Assembly: GCA_023052935.1 (NCBI GenBank)
Contig: CM041298.1
Span: 5,077,563 to 5,141,562 of the forward strand
Reading direction: 5' to 3'
DNA from: Piezodorus guildinii
Taxonomy: Eukaryota > Arthropoda > Insecta > Hemiptera > Pentatomidae
DNA: 64,000 nt
The translations under genes and the position numbers were made by a program. Under the pieces are notes generated by a model. The model was not told the origin of the DNA, did not search any database, and was given only the letters and a program-made list of their open reading frames with translations. The stretch's first letter is position 1; the number at the start of each line of letters is the position of its first letter. This document shows, piece by piece, positions 46,246 to 57,191 of the stretch.

Positions 46246-47034
46246 TACTTTCATTAACCTATATATGAAATATATAGTTAGGGTAAGTATTGAAATCGGG
46301 AAAATTTTAGAATTTCAATTTTCAACGGAAATATACGTTTTAGGGTACCCTGAGTCCAAATAACCAAGTACCGCAGAAAGGTCTGTGTGTGTGTAGTTAC
46401 TCTAGCGCAAAAACGAAAAGTCGTACAGAACTGAAATTTAATATTCAAAACTACTATATAATCCGAGATGTTACAGCAACTTTTTCACTAAGATCAGCCG
46501 ACCGGAAGTCCTACGATTTTGATTAAACTCGCTATATCGATGTAAAATTTAATAGGCTATCATCTAGGTTTCATTCTTATTGAAATAGTCTGATGGGGCT
46601 TAAATGCAGATATTTTAAATTTTCTTCCTCTAAAGAACCTTTAATTTTGTATATTCTATAAAAATAACCATATCATCTCATTATCATTGATAAAAGATAG
46701 GTGAATATATAAGTTGAAGGAATTCGATATCCAACAAAAGGAGAAAACTGAAAAAAAAAAAATTTAATGCAATTGTTTCACCGCTTGATCACTGGATGGC
46801 ACTGTAATCGCAGAACGCTTCAAGTAGTCCTTACATGGAGTAATTAAAAGGCGAAAAAAAACTTACTGAATTTCGTAGATAATATTATAACATATTATTT
46901 AATAAAACATCTTTCTATAAAAATCAAACGTAATTAATTCCTAAACAATTTATTTTCGTTTCTAAATTTGTTTAAAAATTCTTAAATTGATATTAATAAC
47001 AGAGGTAAGTGAAAGTCGTGTGTTGCTCGCATCA
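46246..47034 (-). mobile_element. HLE copy, near full length
   Basis: Variant terminus CCTATATATGAAATATATAG and the GTGTTGCTCGCATCAG end. A short further HLE terminus (GTAAGTGAAAGTAA) lies at 47050-47064. Confidence 0.75.
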
Positions 47035-47065
47035 GTTTTTTCATTTATAAGTAAGTGAAAGTAAA

Positions 47066-47514
47066 AACGAACAATTATATAGGTTGATAGGAATGTACAG
47101 TGAGACAAGTGACTATCAACCATACAATTGCCAGGCTCTACTATCTTTGTGTAGAACGGACTTCAGTTCTTATGTCCATTTCCCAAGTCACAAAACAAAG
47201 CCATTCGTGCCAAAGTATAATTTCCCCCAGAACTTCCAAGTGATTGATAGTGTTGGACGGACAGCACCTCCCTAAATTGGATGCTCCGCCAACCTCCATC
47301 TAACTCAGACAAATTATAACGGAGATAGGAAATAATATTTTGATTTATTACCAGTTTTTATCTTCTAGGATATCTAACACAAGATGGAGTATCCAATTTC
47401 AAAAATCACTCTTAATTAATCAGATCGAAACCTGACGCTCATTCGTTATCTATGAGTAATTGCTAAAGTAATCAAAGCTAACAGCGGGTGAGGTTATACT
47501 GATAAGGAGGCAAG
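47066..47514. other. Unassigned
   Basis: Non-repetitive in this window. The small open frame 47084-47275 (+) has no recognised domain. Confidence 0.35.
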
Positions 47515-47522
47515 GTTATAGC

Positions 47523-47805
47523 TAGGGGTGGGCATAACCGAATGATCGGACTTCGATGATTTCAATAATCGAATGACTGATATATCCCGAAAGACAATAT
47601 GGTTATTGACAACATGATTACTTAGTTTAGATGTAATATACGTTTAATTAAATGATGAGCAAAAAAAAAAAGGTCGGTCGGTTATGAAAATTGAGTTCGA
47701 ATGAGCCTTCGTTTCTCCAAACCGATTAATTCGATAATAGATTAATTTGAATGATTAGAATAATCGAATGATCTGATAATCGTCATAAGATTATGCCCAC
47801 CCCTA
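47523..47805. mobile_element. hAT-type MITE, copy 2
   Basis: 283 bp with TAGGGGTGGGCATAA / TTATGCCCACCCCTA ends and a perfect 8-bp duplication GTTATAGC at 47515-47522 and 47806-47813. Same family as 3431-3708. Confidence 0.85.
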
Positions 47806-47856
47806 GTTATAGCACTACGGATAGCAAACTTTCATTTCAGTACGGTACTTTTTTTT

Positions 47857-48722
47857 ACATTCACTTACTATAAATAGTAAGGGAAAGTATTGCGATCGTG
47901 AAAATTTTCGAATTCCAGTTTTCAATGGAAATAACGTTTAAGGGTCCTCTGAGTCCAAATAAGCAAGTCCCGCAAAAAGTGGTGGTAACTCCCGGGCGGA
48001 AACGAAAAGTCCTATGAAACTGGAATTGTTCATATTTCAGACAATATGTTACAAAAACTTTTTTATTAAAATCGGCTAACCAGAAGAGCCACTTTATACC
48101 ATGCGTATTGCACCTTTTTATGATTTTCTCAAAGACGGTCAAGAAGATTTTGATTAAACTCGCTATATCGATTTAAAATTTAATAGCCTTTAATATCATG
48201 TAGGTTTTATTCTGATTAAAATGGTCTGACAGGGCTTAAATACTAATATTTTGAATATTTTTCCTCTAAGTACCTTTAATTTTGTAGATACTAAAAAAAA
48301 TAAAAATATAATCTTGTTATCGACGATGAGAATCAGGTAAATATATAAGATGGACGAATCAATATCCCACTAAAGGAGAAAACTACAAACACATTTTTTA
48401 AATGAAATTTTTTTGTTTAAGACATAAGACTAGTAATATACATGTATAATATACCGTTGGAAAGCTAAAGATTTTAGAAAAAATATTATCTTATCCACAA
48501 GCTTGTAAAAGTTAATAAAAAGTGATGAAAATCTGACAAAACTAACCGATCGTTTAAGATGATAATAAAATATATATTTAATAAAACACGCGTTTCTATA
48601 GAAGTTAAATTAAATTAATTCTTTATTAGTTTAACTCATTTTGATCTATAACTGATTTGAAAATTCTTCAATCGATTTTAACAACGGAAGTAAGTGAAAG
48701 TTGTGTTTTGTCCGAACCCGAG
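47857..48722 (-). mobile_element. HLE copy, near full length
   Basis: Terminus CACTTACTATAAATAGTAAG on one side and a diverged TTTTGTCCGAACCCGAG on the other. The (GT)n tract is missing. Confidence 0.75.
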
Positions 48723-48785
48723 TTTTTGTTTGTGAACATAAGAACAGTAATATATATGTTGGAAAACTAAAGATTAAAAAAAAAA

Positions 48786-49684
48786 TCTGGTGCGGGCTAC
48801 ACACGACTTTCACTTACCTCCGTTTTTAGAATCGATTAAGGAATTTCCAAAAACAGTAAGAGATAAAAGTGATGAAACCATTGAAGAATTATTTAAATGG
48901 ACTTAGAATAGAAAAATGTGTTTATTAAAAAAATCGATGATATTATTATCTAAAACAATCACTTAGTTTATCGGCTTTTTATCACTCTCTATTAACTTTT
49001 ACAAGCTCTTGTGTGTTATATAATATTTTTTACTAAAATCTTTAGCTTTCCAACGGTATATTACACATGTATATTACTGCTCTTATGTTAAAAAAAAAAA
49101 ATTGCATTAAAAAATTATTATTTCATTTTTTTCCTTTAGTTTGGTATCGAATTCATTCAATTTATATATTTACCTGTTTTTCATCTGTGGTCACAAGATA
49201 ATATAGTTATTTTTATTGAATCAACAAAATTAAAGGTACTTTAGTTAAAGAAAATTTAAAATATCGGCATTTAAGCCCTGTCAGACTATTTTAATCAGAA
49301 TGAAAACTACATGATATTAAAGCCCATTAATGTTTACATCGATATAGCGAGTTTAATCAAAATCGTCGGAACCGTTTTCGAGAAAATCGAAAAAAGGTGC
49401 AAAATGCATGGTATAAAGTGGCTCTTCTGGTAAGCTCATTTTGATGAAAAAGGTTTTGTAACGTATCGGGCGTATAGTTGTCTTAAATATGAAATTTCAA
49501 TTTCATAGGACTTTTCGTTTCCGCCCGGGAGTTACCACACTCGGACACACACACACAAAGACAGACCTTTTTGCGGGACTTGGTTATTTGGACTCAGGGG
49601 ACCCTAAAACGTGTATTTCCGTTGAGAACTGGAATTCGAAAATTTTCACGATCGCAATACTATATATAGTAAGTGAAAGTAAAA
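48786..49684 (+). mobile_element. HLE copy, full length
   Basis: TCTGGTGCGGGCTACACACG start and GTAAGTGAAAGTAAAAA end. It forms a head-to-head pair with 47857-48722. Confidence 0.85.
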
Positions 49685-49827
49685 ATTCTCAATATATTTT
49701 AACAATGGAGGTGAAAATCATGTGCTGCGTGCATTTTTTTTCAATGTTCAGGTTCTTGAATAAACAAAATGTTAAGAAAATGTTGTATATTTGCGTGTAA
49801 CAAGAGGATGTCCAGTAGTAGGTTTCT

Positions 49828-50239
49828 TTTTTTTTTTTTTTTTTTTTTTATTGAGATATATTACAATTTGTTACAAAATGAACAATAATAATATTGATAA
49901 GAGACCACATTCATACTATATATACAGAAAATAATAATAATGGTCAAATTTCATAAAATATAACATAAATCAATATACAGTTAAATATATAAATAAAAAT
50001 AATAATAATAAAATAAAAAACAAAACAAATCGAAACATAAACCTATTATTGAGATAAATAAAAAGTTGGCAAATAAATAAACATCTTACACACAATCATA
50101 ACTATATACAATATATACAATTGCTAAAGGGACCCCAGCAAGCGCTTTTTCCTCCACTTGTTGAGGAAAAAGCGGAATCCAAGAGATCCCAGCACCTCTA
50201 TCTCAGCCGCATCACTGGTCTGAGCCAGTGGAGGCTGAG
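49828..50239 (-). mobile_element. 5'-truncated poly(A) retro-insertion, with target duplication
   Basis: A T run at 49828 (poly(A) on the minus strand) and the 11-bp duplication AGTAGGTTTCT at 49817-49827 and 50240-50250 delimit the insert. Its minus strand starts with an open frame ending FRFFLNKWRKKRLLGSL, stop, then an AT-rich 3' region. It is a LINE 3' end or a processed transcript; the family is not identified. Confidence 0.65.
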
Positions 50240-50250
50240 AGTAGGTTTCT

Positions 50251-50573
50251 AGGTGCATCAAAGAACCAACCTTACAAACATTTTTTTTTTTTCCAACGTA
50301 GCCCAACAAATGAAATAATACTGTACATATAACCATTCTAAAATGTCCGTGGGAATTGTTTTTTTAGAGAGTTCTCGACTCACATTGCAGACATGGGATC
50401 GTGCGGAATAATATTGGACCAGAATACGTTTCCTTTCGCACTTTCGATACCTTCAGCTTCAGCCTTCTATATCCTATCTCATGATGAAAGTGGAACAACA
50501 AAATAAGGAACATGGAAATTAGGACCACTTTCTGGCTTAAAATCATTTCCTTTATTATATTTACTTCCGGAAA
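50251..50573. other. Unassigned
   Basis: A minus-strand open frame at 50364-50546 has no recognised domain. The TA used by the next mariner is at its right edge. Confidence 0.35.
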
Positions 50574-50575
50574 TA

Positions 50576-51470
50576 TTGTGTTGTTTCACATGAAATGTCC
50601 GTGTTTATAGTTTCTGAAATAAATAAAGGATTTTGCAGGTCTCTGTTGTTTTCTTCTGAATGTTTATATATTCAAAGTAAACAGTTACTAATCCTCTACC
50701 TTTGTATTATAAACATTAGCTTCCCAATGAATTACCCACTTTTTAGTAAACCTCCAAATATGAACATGGAAACACGCGATTTTCGAGTAATATTTTTGTA
50801 CGAGTTTAAACTCGGCCATTCAGCAGCTGGGCCGCTAGAAATATTTGCAAGGTGTTTGGTGAAGGGAGTGTTAATGAACGGACCATTCGTTTTCAGCTGG
50901 GGATACCGACTTGGAAAACTCGCCCCGAGGAAGACCTCCGTCCGTAATAGACAACGATGTCCTCAAACATACAGTAGAAGGAAACCCCTACCAAACAGTT
51001 AAAGGACTCTCAGCACAACTAAATGCAAGTGCATTTACCGTTTCCAGACATTTAAAGTGTATTGGGAAAGTAAAAAGCTCGATACATGGGTAACCTGGGC
51101 GGCAGCAAGACCCATGTTTTAAAACATACCGTGCAAAAATTGAAAGAACTGGGCTACGAAGTTCTTCCGCACCCACCATATTCTCCCGACTGGTCTCCAA
51201 CAGATTACCACCTGTTCAGGAATTTAGACAGCTTCGTCAAAGGAAAACTTTTTGAAAATGATGATCAAGTGAAAGGTGTGTTTTCAGATTTTGTTTCACT
51301 TCAAAGCTCAGAGTTTTTTCAGTTCGGGGATAAAAAATTTGGTGTCACGTTGGGAAAAATGTGTAGAAAAAGAAGGTAAATACTTGGAATAAAATTATCT
51401 TGTTTTCATATCGTATTTTTAATAAAAATCCTTTACCTTGAAAACGGACATTTCATATGGCACAACCCAA
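50576..51470 (+). mobile_element. mariner deletion derivative, copy 2 (both ends intact)
   Basis: 895 bp, flanked by TA. Inverted repeats TTGTGTTGTTTCACATGAAA and TTGGGTTGTGCCATATGAAA. It encodes FKLGHSAA at 50803 and, in another frame, HVLKHTVQKLKELGYEVLPH, then PTDYHLF, the last catalytic Asp region. The segment between the WVPHDL-like motif and HVLKHT is absent at the same place as in copy 1. Confidence 0.8.
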
Positions 51471-51667
51471 TATTTCACATGTATTATCCTTTCGTTAGAA
51501 ATCCAATTATTTGTTAATTTCATTATGTTTATCATTTTAATGATTATTACTATGTTTGCAGTTGTTCTGATTCGTATGTATCTAATGTGCTTATTTATGT
51601 TTTTATTTTAACACCTGTTATTGGGTTTTGAGGTGTTGCTGAATAAACCCCACCCTTGAAAAATTAA

Positions 51668-52079
51668 TGATTTGAGGAGATCGTTGTCTATTACGGACGG
51701 AGGTCTTCCTCGGGGCAAGTTTTCCAAGTCGGTATCCCCAGCTGAAAACTTAGCAAACCAACGGCGAATGGTCCGTTCATTAACACTCTCTTCCCCAAAC
51801 GCCTTGCAAATATTTCTAGCGGCCTCAGCTGCTGAATGGCCGATTTTAAACTCATACAAAAATATTACTCGAAAATCGCGTGTTTCCAAGTTCATATTTG
51901 GAGGTATACTAAAAAGTGGGTAAATGATTGGGAAGCTAATGATTATAATACAAAGGTAGTGGATTAGTAAGTGTTTACTTTAAATATGTAAACACTCGGA
52001 AGAAAACAACAGAGACCTGCAAAATCCTTTATGTATTTCAGAAACTATAAAAACGGACATTTCATGTGAAACAACCCAA
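51668..52079 (-). mobile_element. mariner, copy 3, truncated
   Basis: Right inverted repeat at 52053-52079 next to TA. The N-terminal transposase region (FKIGHSAAEAARNICKAFG) ends after RPPSVIDND at the truncation. Oriented opposite to copy 2, 200 bases away. Confidence 0.75.
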
Positions 52080-52304
52080 TATTTAACGTTACTGGTTGTG
52101 GCTAATCTGACGATGCTACGGTGGGAGTCCTAAATTTTGCCTACCTAACTTTAATTTGGATAGGGATATTTAACGAGTACTTGACAGGCATAACTTAGGA
52201 TTTTTTACTCCCATTAAAAAACTCTAGGACCACCTGCAGACTTCAACTGCAGACCTTGGGCATAAGAGGTTGTTATGCTAGCAACCCTGCTACAGGTGAA
52301 CTCC
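52080..52304 (-). mobile_element. SINE-A copy adjoining mariner copy 3
   Basis: Missing about 50 bases of the body (GAGTACTTGACAGGCATAAC). Head and tail are recognisable. Confidence 0.7.
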
Positions 52305-52424
52305 ATGAAGACTAGTTATTTCAAATAAACCACATTAATGGCACTTTTAGAAAAAGTCATTTTAAAATTCCGGATATAATTTTTAGATCATGAGCTTTGA
52401 ACTAAATCATTTAGAATCGTGGAA

Positions 52425-52527
52425 CACCAAAACGTGTATTTATGCTGAGAACTCGGATTCCAAAATTTTCTCGAACTGAATACTTTTCTCCTTACAATAT
52501 ATTTTACATAGAGGTAAGTGAAAGTAA
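52425..52527 (+). mobile_element. HLE 3' end fragment
   Basis: AAAACGTGTATTTATGCTGA to ACATAGAGGTAAGTGAAAG, the same terminal variant as at 4048. Confidence 0.6.
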
Positions 52528-53021
52528 AAGCGAACTAATTAATGAAGATGGGGATATGTTGAGAGAAGATTTCTTCTGTTTGGTCCATTATAGTGAAGCC
52601 TAGTACAATATTATTACAGACTATAGTGAAGAGAAGCTGGACAAGAGACACAGACTATTCTCTGCCCGCTCTTCCTTTGTTGGAGTTTTCTATACTCCTC
52701 ATTGTCCAACATCTTACACAACTTCCGGGACTTGGGACTGTCGAGGGATTGAACGGGTGATTGCGCAATTATTGGGGGTATTTAAAAGGCGAAAAGTGAA
52801 ATTTAGCAATGAGCGAGCAGGCTTTTGTTGTGAAGCGGCCGGTTTCTCACCTTAATCTCGAGATATCCACAATTATGTAAAATCCTAACTTGGACCTTTA
52901 TAACTAAAGAAAAAAAAGGTTTGTACACCTTTAGGAGCGGTTGAAGTAAAACTTCTTTGACATTGTCGACAGGCGGCGATCAAGCTAAACATAAATAAAT
53001 CGTGTTAGAATTTAAAAAAAA
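52528..53021. other. Unassigned
   Basis: GC-richer than the neighbours (for example GTGAAGCGGCCGG at about 52833), but no ORF or known repeat. Confidence 0.35.
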
Positions 53022-53616
53022 TCTGGAGCGCCCAACACATGACTTTCACTTACCTCCGTTGTTAAAATCAATTTAAAAATGCTTAAATACATTTAGAGAT
53101 AAAAATAAATTGGGGTTACCTGTAGCAGGGTGGTTAGCATAACAGCCTCCTATGCCAAAGGTCCAGGGTTCGAACCCTAGGACACCCTAGGATTTTTTAA
53201 TGAGAATATAAAATATTTAGTTATGTCGTCCTTCAAAGGGGACGTTAAAAGGTGGTCCCGAGCCTGTGCGATGTCAGGTACTCCTATTTAATACTCCTAA
53301 TTAAACCTGGATAGGCAAAATTTAGGACTCCCACTGTAGCATCGTCCGATTAGCCACAGCAGCATAAAGAGACGTTAAATAAATAAACAAACTAAAATAA
53401 ATTGTTAACGAATTAATTAAATTGAATTTAAATAGAAACATTTTTTTTTTTAATAAATCTATTATATTTTTATCTACCACATTCAGTTAGTTTCATCGGC
53501 TTATAATCCCCCTCTATCAAATTTTTTGTGCAACATAATATTTTTCTGAAATCTTTAGCTTTCCAACGGTATATTATACATCTCTATCAATGTTCTTATG
53601 TTCACAAACACAAAAA
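53022..53616 (+). mobile_element. HLE host copy, left part
   Basis: Starts TCTGGAGCGCCCAACACATG. A SINE-A lies at 53113-53393, and a second HLE interrupts it at 53617. It resumes at 55566. Confidence 0.75.
53113..53393 (+). mobile_element. SINE-A full copy with perfect target duplication
   Basis: 281 bp. AAAATAAATTG occurs at 53102-53112 and 53394-53404. Head GGGTTACCTGTAGCAGGGTG, B box GGTTCGAACCC, tail AATAAATAAACAAAC. Confidence 0.9.
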
Positions 53617-55417
53617 TCTGGTGCGGACAACACCCGACTTTCACTTACCTCTGTTTTTAAAATCAATTAAAGAATTTTCCAGTACAGTAAGAAATAAAAA
53701 TTAGTGAAACCATTAAAGAATTAATTAAATTGAATTTCTATAGAAACATGTGTTTTATTAGAAAATCTATTACATTTTTATTTAAAACAATCAGTAGTTT
53801 TATCGGCTTTTCATCACTTTTTTTCAACTTATACAAGCTTGTGGATAAGAAAATCTTTAGCTTTCCAACGGTGTATCATACATGTATACTACTAGTCTTA
53901 TGTCTTAAACCAAAAAATTTCATTTAAAAAATGTGTTTGCAGTTTTCTCCTTTAGTTGGATAGGAATAGGATATTATCATCTAAAATAATCAGTTAGTTT
54001 TATCGGTTTTTTAATCACTCTTTATTAACTTTTACAAGCTTGTGTATTAGATATTTTTTTCTAAAATCTTTAGCTTTCCAACGGTGTATCATACATGTAT
54101 ATTACTAGTCTTATGTCTTAAACCAAAAAATTTCATTTAAAAAATGTTTTTGCAGTTTTCTCCTTTAGTTGGATAGGAATAGGATATTATCATCTAAAAT
54201 AATCAGTTAGTTTTATCGGTTTTTTAATCACTCTTTATTAACTTTTACAAGCTTGTGTATTAGATATTTTTTTCTAAAATCTTTAGCTTTCCAACGGTGT
54301 ATCATACATGTATATTACTAGTCTTATGTCTTAAACCAAAAAATTTCATTTAAAAAATGTGTTTGCAGTTTTCTCCTTTAGTTGGATAGGAATAGGATAT
54401 TATCATCTAAAATAATCAGTTAGTTTTATCGGTTTTTTAATCACTCTTTATTAACTTTTACAAGCTTGTGTATTAGATATTTTTTTCTAAAATCTTTAGC
54501 TTTCCAACGGTGTATCATACATGTATATTACTAGTCTTATGTCTTAAACCAAAAAAATTCATTTAAAAAAATGTGTTTGCAGTTTTCTCCTTTAGTTGGA
54601 TAGGAATAGGATATTATCATCTAAAATAATCAGTTAGTTTTATCGGTTTTTTAATCACTCTTTATTAACTTTTACAAGCTTGTGTATTAGATATTTTTTT
54701 CTAAAATCTTTAGCTTTCCAACGGTGTATCATACATGTATATTACTAGTCTTATGTCTTAAACCAAAAAATTTCATTTAAAAAATGTGTTTGCAGTTTTC
54801 TCCTTTAGTTGGATAGGAATAGGATATTATCATCTAAAATAATCAGTTAGTTTTATCGGCTTTTTAATCACTCTTTATTAACTTTTACAAGCTTGTGTAT
54901 TAGATATTTTTTTCTAAAATCTTTAGCTTTCCAAAAGTATATTACACATGTATATTATTGTTCTTATGTTCAATAACAGAAAATTGTATTTAAAAAAATA
55001 TTATTTCAGTTTTTTGCTTTAGTTGGGTATCCAATTCATTCAATTTATGCATTTAGCCGTCCTTCATTAATGTCATTAAGATGATATGGTTAATCTTATG
55101 GAATGTACAAAATTGAAGGTACTTTAGAGGAAGAAAAGTTAAAATATCGGCATTTAAGCCCTGTCAGACCATTTTAATCAGAATAAAACCTACATGATAT
55201 TAAAGTCCACTATATTTTACATCGATATAGCGAGTTTAATCAAAATCGTTGGAATCGTTATTGAGAAAATCATAAAAAGGTGCTATATGCATTGTATAAA
55301 CTGGCTCTTCTGGTAAGTCGATTTTGATCAAAAAGTTTTTGTATTATCTCAGGCGTATAGTTGTCTTAAATAAGAAATTTCAGCTTTATAGAACTTTTCG
55401 TTTCCGCCCGGGAGTTA

Positions 55418-55451
<34 letters not shown>

Positions 55452-55565
55452 ACCTGTTTGCGGGACTTGGTTATTTGGACTCAGGGGACCCTAAAACGTG
55501 TATTTCCGTTGGAAACTGGAATTCGAAAATTTTCACGATCTAAATACTTTCCCTTACTATATTAA
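53617..55565 (+). mobile_element. Expanded HLE copy (about 1.95 kb) nested in another HLE
   Basis: TC start TCTGGTGCGGACAACACCCG. A 213-bp tandem array accounts for the extra length. The (CA)n tract is at 55422-55450 and the copy ends within the palindrome at CCTTACTATAT. Host HLE sequence continues on both sides. Confidence 0.8.
53861..54926 (+). repeat. Tandem array of five 213-bp units
   Basis: CTTTCCAACG recurs at 53861, 54074, 54287, 54500, 54714 and 54927, a period of 213 or 214 bases. The units are almost identical. Each is part of the HLE middle, joined at GGATAGG|AATAGGATAT. Confidence 0.95.
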
Positions 55566-55680
55566 AACAATATATTTGCCCTCCATTCCTTCATATTAAT
55601 ATCGAATTCGCTCAAACTATATCTTTACCAGTTTTTTATCAAGGTTAACAAGATAATTTCTTCAAATTTACAAAATACAT
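55566..55680 (+). mobile_element. HLE host copy, right part
   Basis: Continues the copy broken at 53616 (TATCGAATTCGCTCAAAC, GTTAACAAGATAAT), which shows the nesting order. Confidence 0.6.
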
Positions 55681-56790
55681 TTATTCTATATCATCTTATC
55701 ATCATTGTAGAATTTATGATATTATTATTAATTGTATTTTTAATATTATCATTGTATATTTTTACTTTGTCAATTACTTCATTTTTACATTCAGTTTTCA
55801 TTGTCACATTTTATTGATATGTATCTTTTTTGTTTTATGAAGTTCGCAGCCCTATGATGGCTCACATGTTTCAACCGAAACGTCGCACAGTGGGCTATGT
55901 CACCAATTTAGGTGGACAAAAGTTTGAATTTTCTAGTGCTTAACCTTTTTATTATTAGTTGGCAAGACCCTCAATACTAATATTTCCCGCCATACCGTGT
56001 TTACAAATAAATAGTAAATGAATGAATCATTCCTGTTCACACAACTGCCTAATAACCGGCAGTGGGATTATCTTCATTCGATGGTCATTTATTGTGTTCA
56101 AGGTGTATTTAGGGCAAAGTATTTTTGCTTTTATTTAACAATGGACATTACTGAGACAGGTAAGACATTATATTTCCAAACTCGTTATTGAATATACATT
56201 GCAATCTCACCTGTAGAGTTAATTTAGCAATTTATAAATGTATCCCCTTATTCAATAACGAAAAACTATAGAACTCCCAAGTTACCCCATCGATTTGTTT
56301 CATCAATCCTTCTAGTCTTTAGATATTACAAAGAATTTTTGCGATTTATTGCGTTTTGGGTGATACATAATTTTTTTCAAAAACAACACTCCATATCAAA
56401 AGTTTTACAATCTTTAATTTCAAGAATTTCCTAAATGATAATAAAATACATCTATTAGCAACTCCGAGCCATAATTAGATTGTTTGTATTATTTTTCCCG
56501 TAGTCTGGGACTTCAAACGTGAAATATAGGGAAGTTTTAGATTTAAGCCGATAAATTTGATTTTTGACTACTGAGCGCACGCCAATCGTGTCAAAAAATT
56601 TATTAGTTTTCATAATTTTTTCTTATAATTTGTTTCCGTAATCTGGGACCCTAAAGGTTAAATATAGACAAGTTTCAGAATTTTGTGCACCTAAATCGGT
56701 CATATTGCCCACTGTGCGTCGGCAAAATTAAAATATTTTTAAACAAATGACTCCAGATTTTTTTCTACCTATGGTTTTCAGATCTACTTA
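55681..56790 (+). mobile_element. Penelope-like repeat split by a Transib-like element
   Basis: 55720-55885 matches the right arm of 38171-39010 (GATATGTATCTTTTTTGTTT, GATGGCTCACA). It resumes at 56722 (GCAAAATTAAAATA). The ribozyme core has lost a G (CTATGA for CTGATGA), but GAAAC-GTC-GGC is restored when the insert is removed. Confidence 0.65.
55886..56716. mobile_element. Transib-like non-autonomous element (831 bp)
   Basis: Ends CACAGTGGGC and GCCCACTGTG. Beyond them the imperfect inverted repeat continues for about 40 bases (shared ATTTAGGTG, ACAAAA). The 5-bp duplication CGTCG is at 55881-55885 and 56717-56721. Transib elements have CAC-type ends and GC-rich 5-bp duplications. No transposase core is present. 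ATG at 56141 followed by GACATTACTGAGACAG and GTAAGA may be a relic first exon. Confidence 0.7.
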
Positions 56791-57191
56791 CTTTATTAGA
56801 AAAGATTGGATGTGAAATACTTTCTCCTAAGACGATATATAAAGACGTGGATGAACGAGCCAAACCGCAGAAGAGGTAGGTTTGAACCAGCCCAACTCGA
56901 GGTGAACTACAAAGGACAAGACAGTCGAACTCTCTCAGCTAGTACCTTCATGACTCCTAACCTCTCCAAGCTCAGTGAAACCACTACGCGACCACAATAT
57001 AAATCATTATTTCAACTTCTTTCAACCACATTGACAACTATACTGCATTGTTAAAGGTTGCTCCAAATAGACATCATTTAAAGGGAAAGTCTTCTATATT
57101 AAGCTTCAAATTGGATCTGAATAAGTTATAGTAAGGAATTGTAATCTGTTGGGAAAAGTTTTGTTATATATCTTTCAAATTTATAACTTTG
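56791..57191. other. Unassigned; open frame 56806-57054 (+) of unknown origin
   Basis: 82 codons, Arg/Thr/Ser-rich, no domain recognised. Not annotated as a gene. Confidence 0.3.

Noticed and set aside
53861..54926. Array considered as a CRISPR-like or satellite locus
   Set aside because: The units are contiguous 213-bp HLE segments with no unique spacers, in a eukaryotic genome.
56806..57054. 82-codon + frame beside the Transib-like element
   Set aside because: Not inside the element, no recognisable domain, no splice or promoter support.
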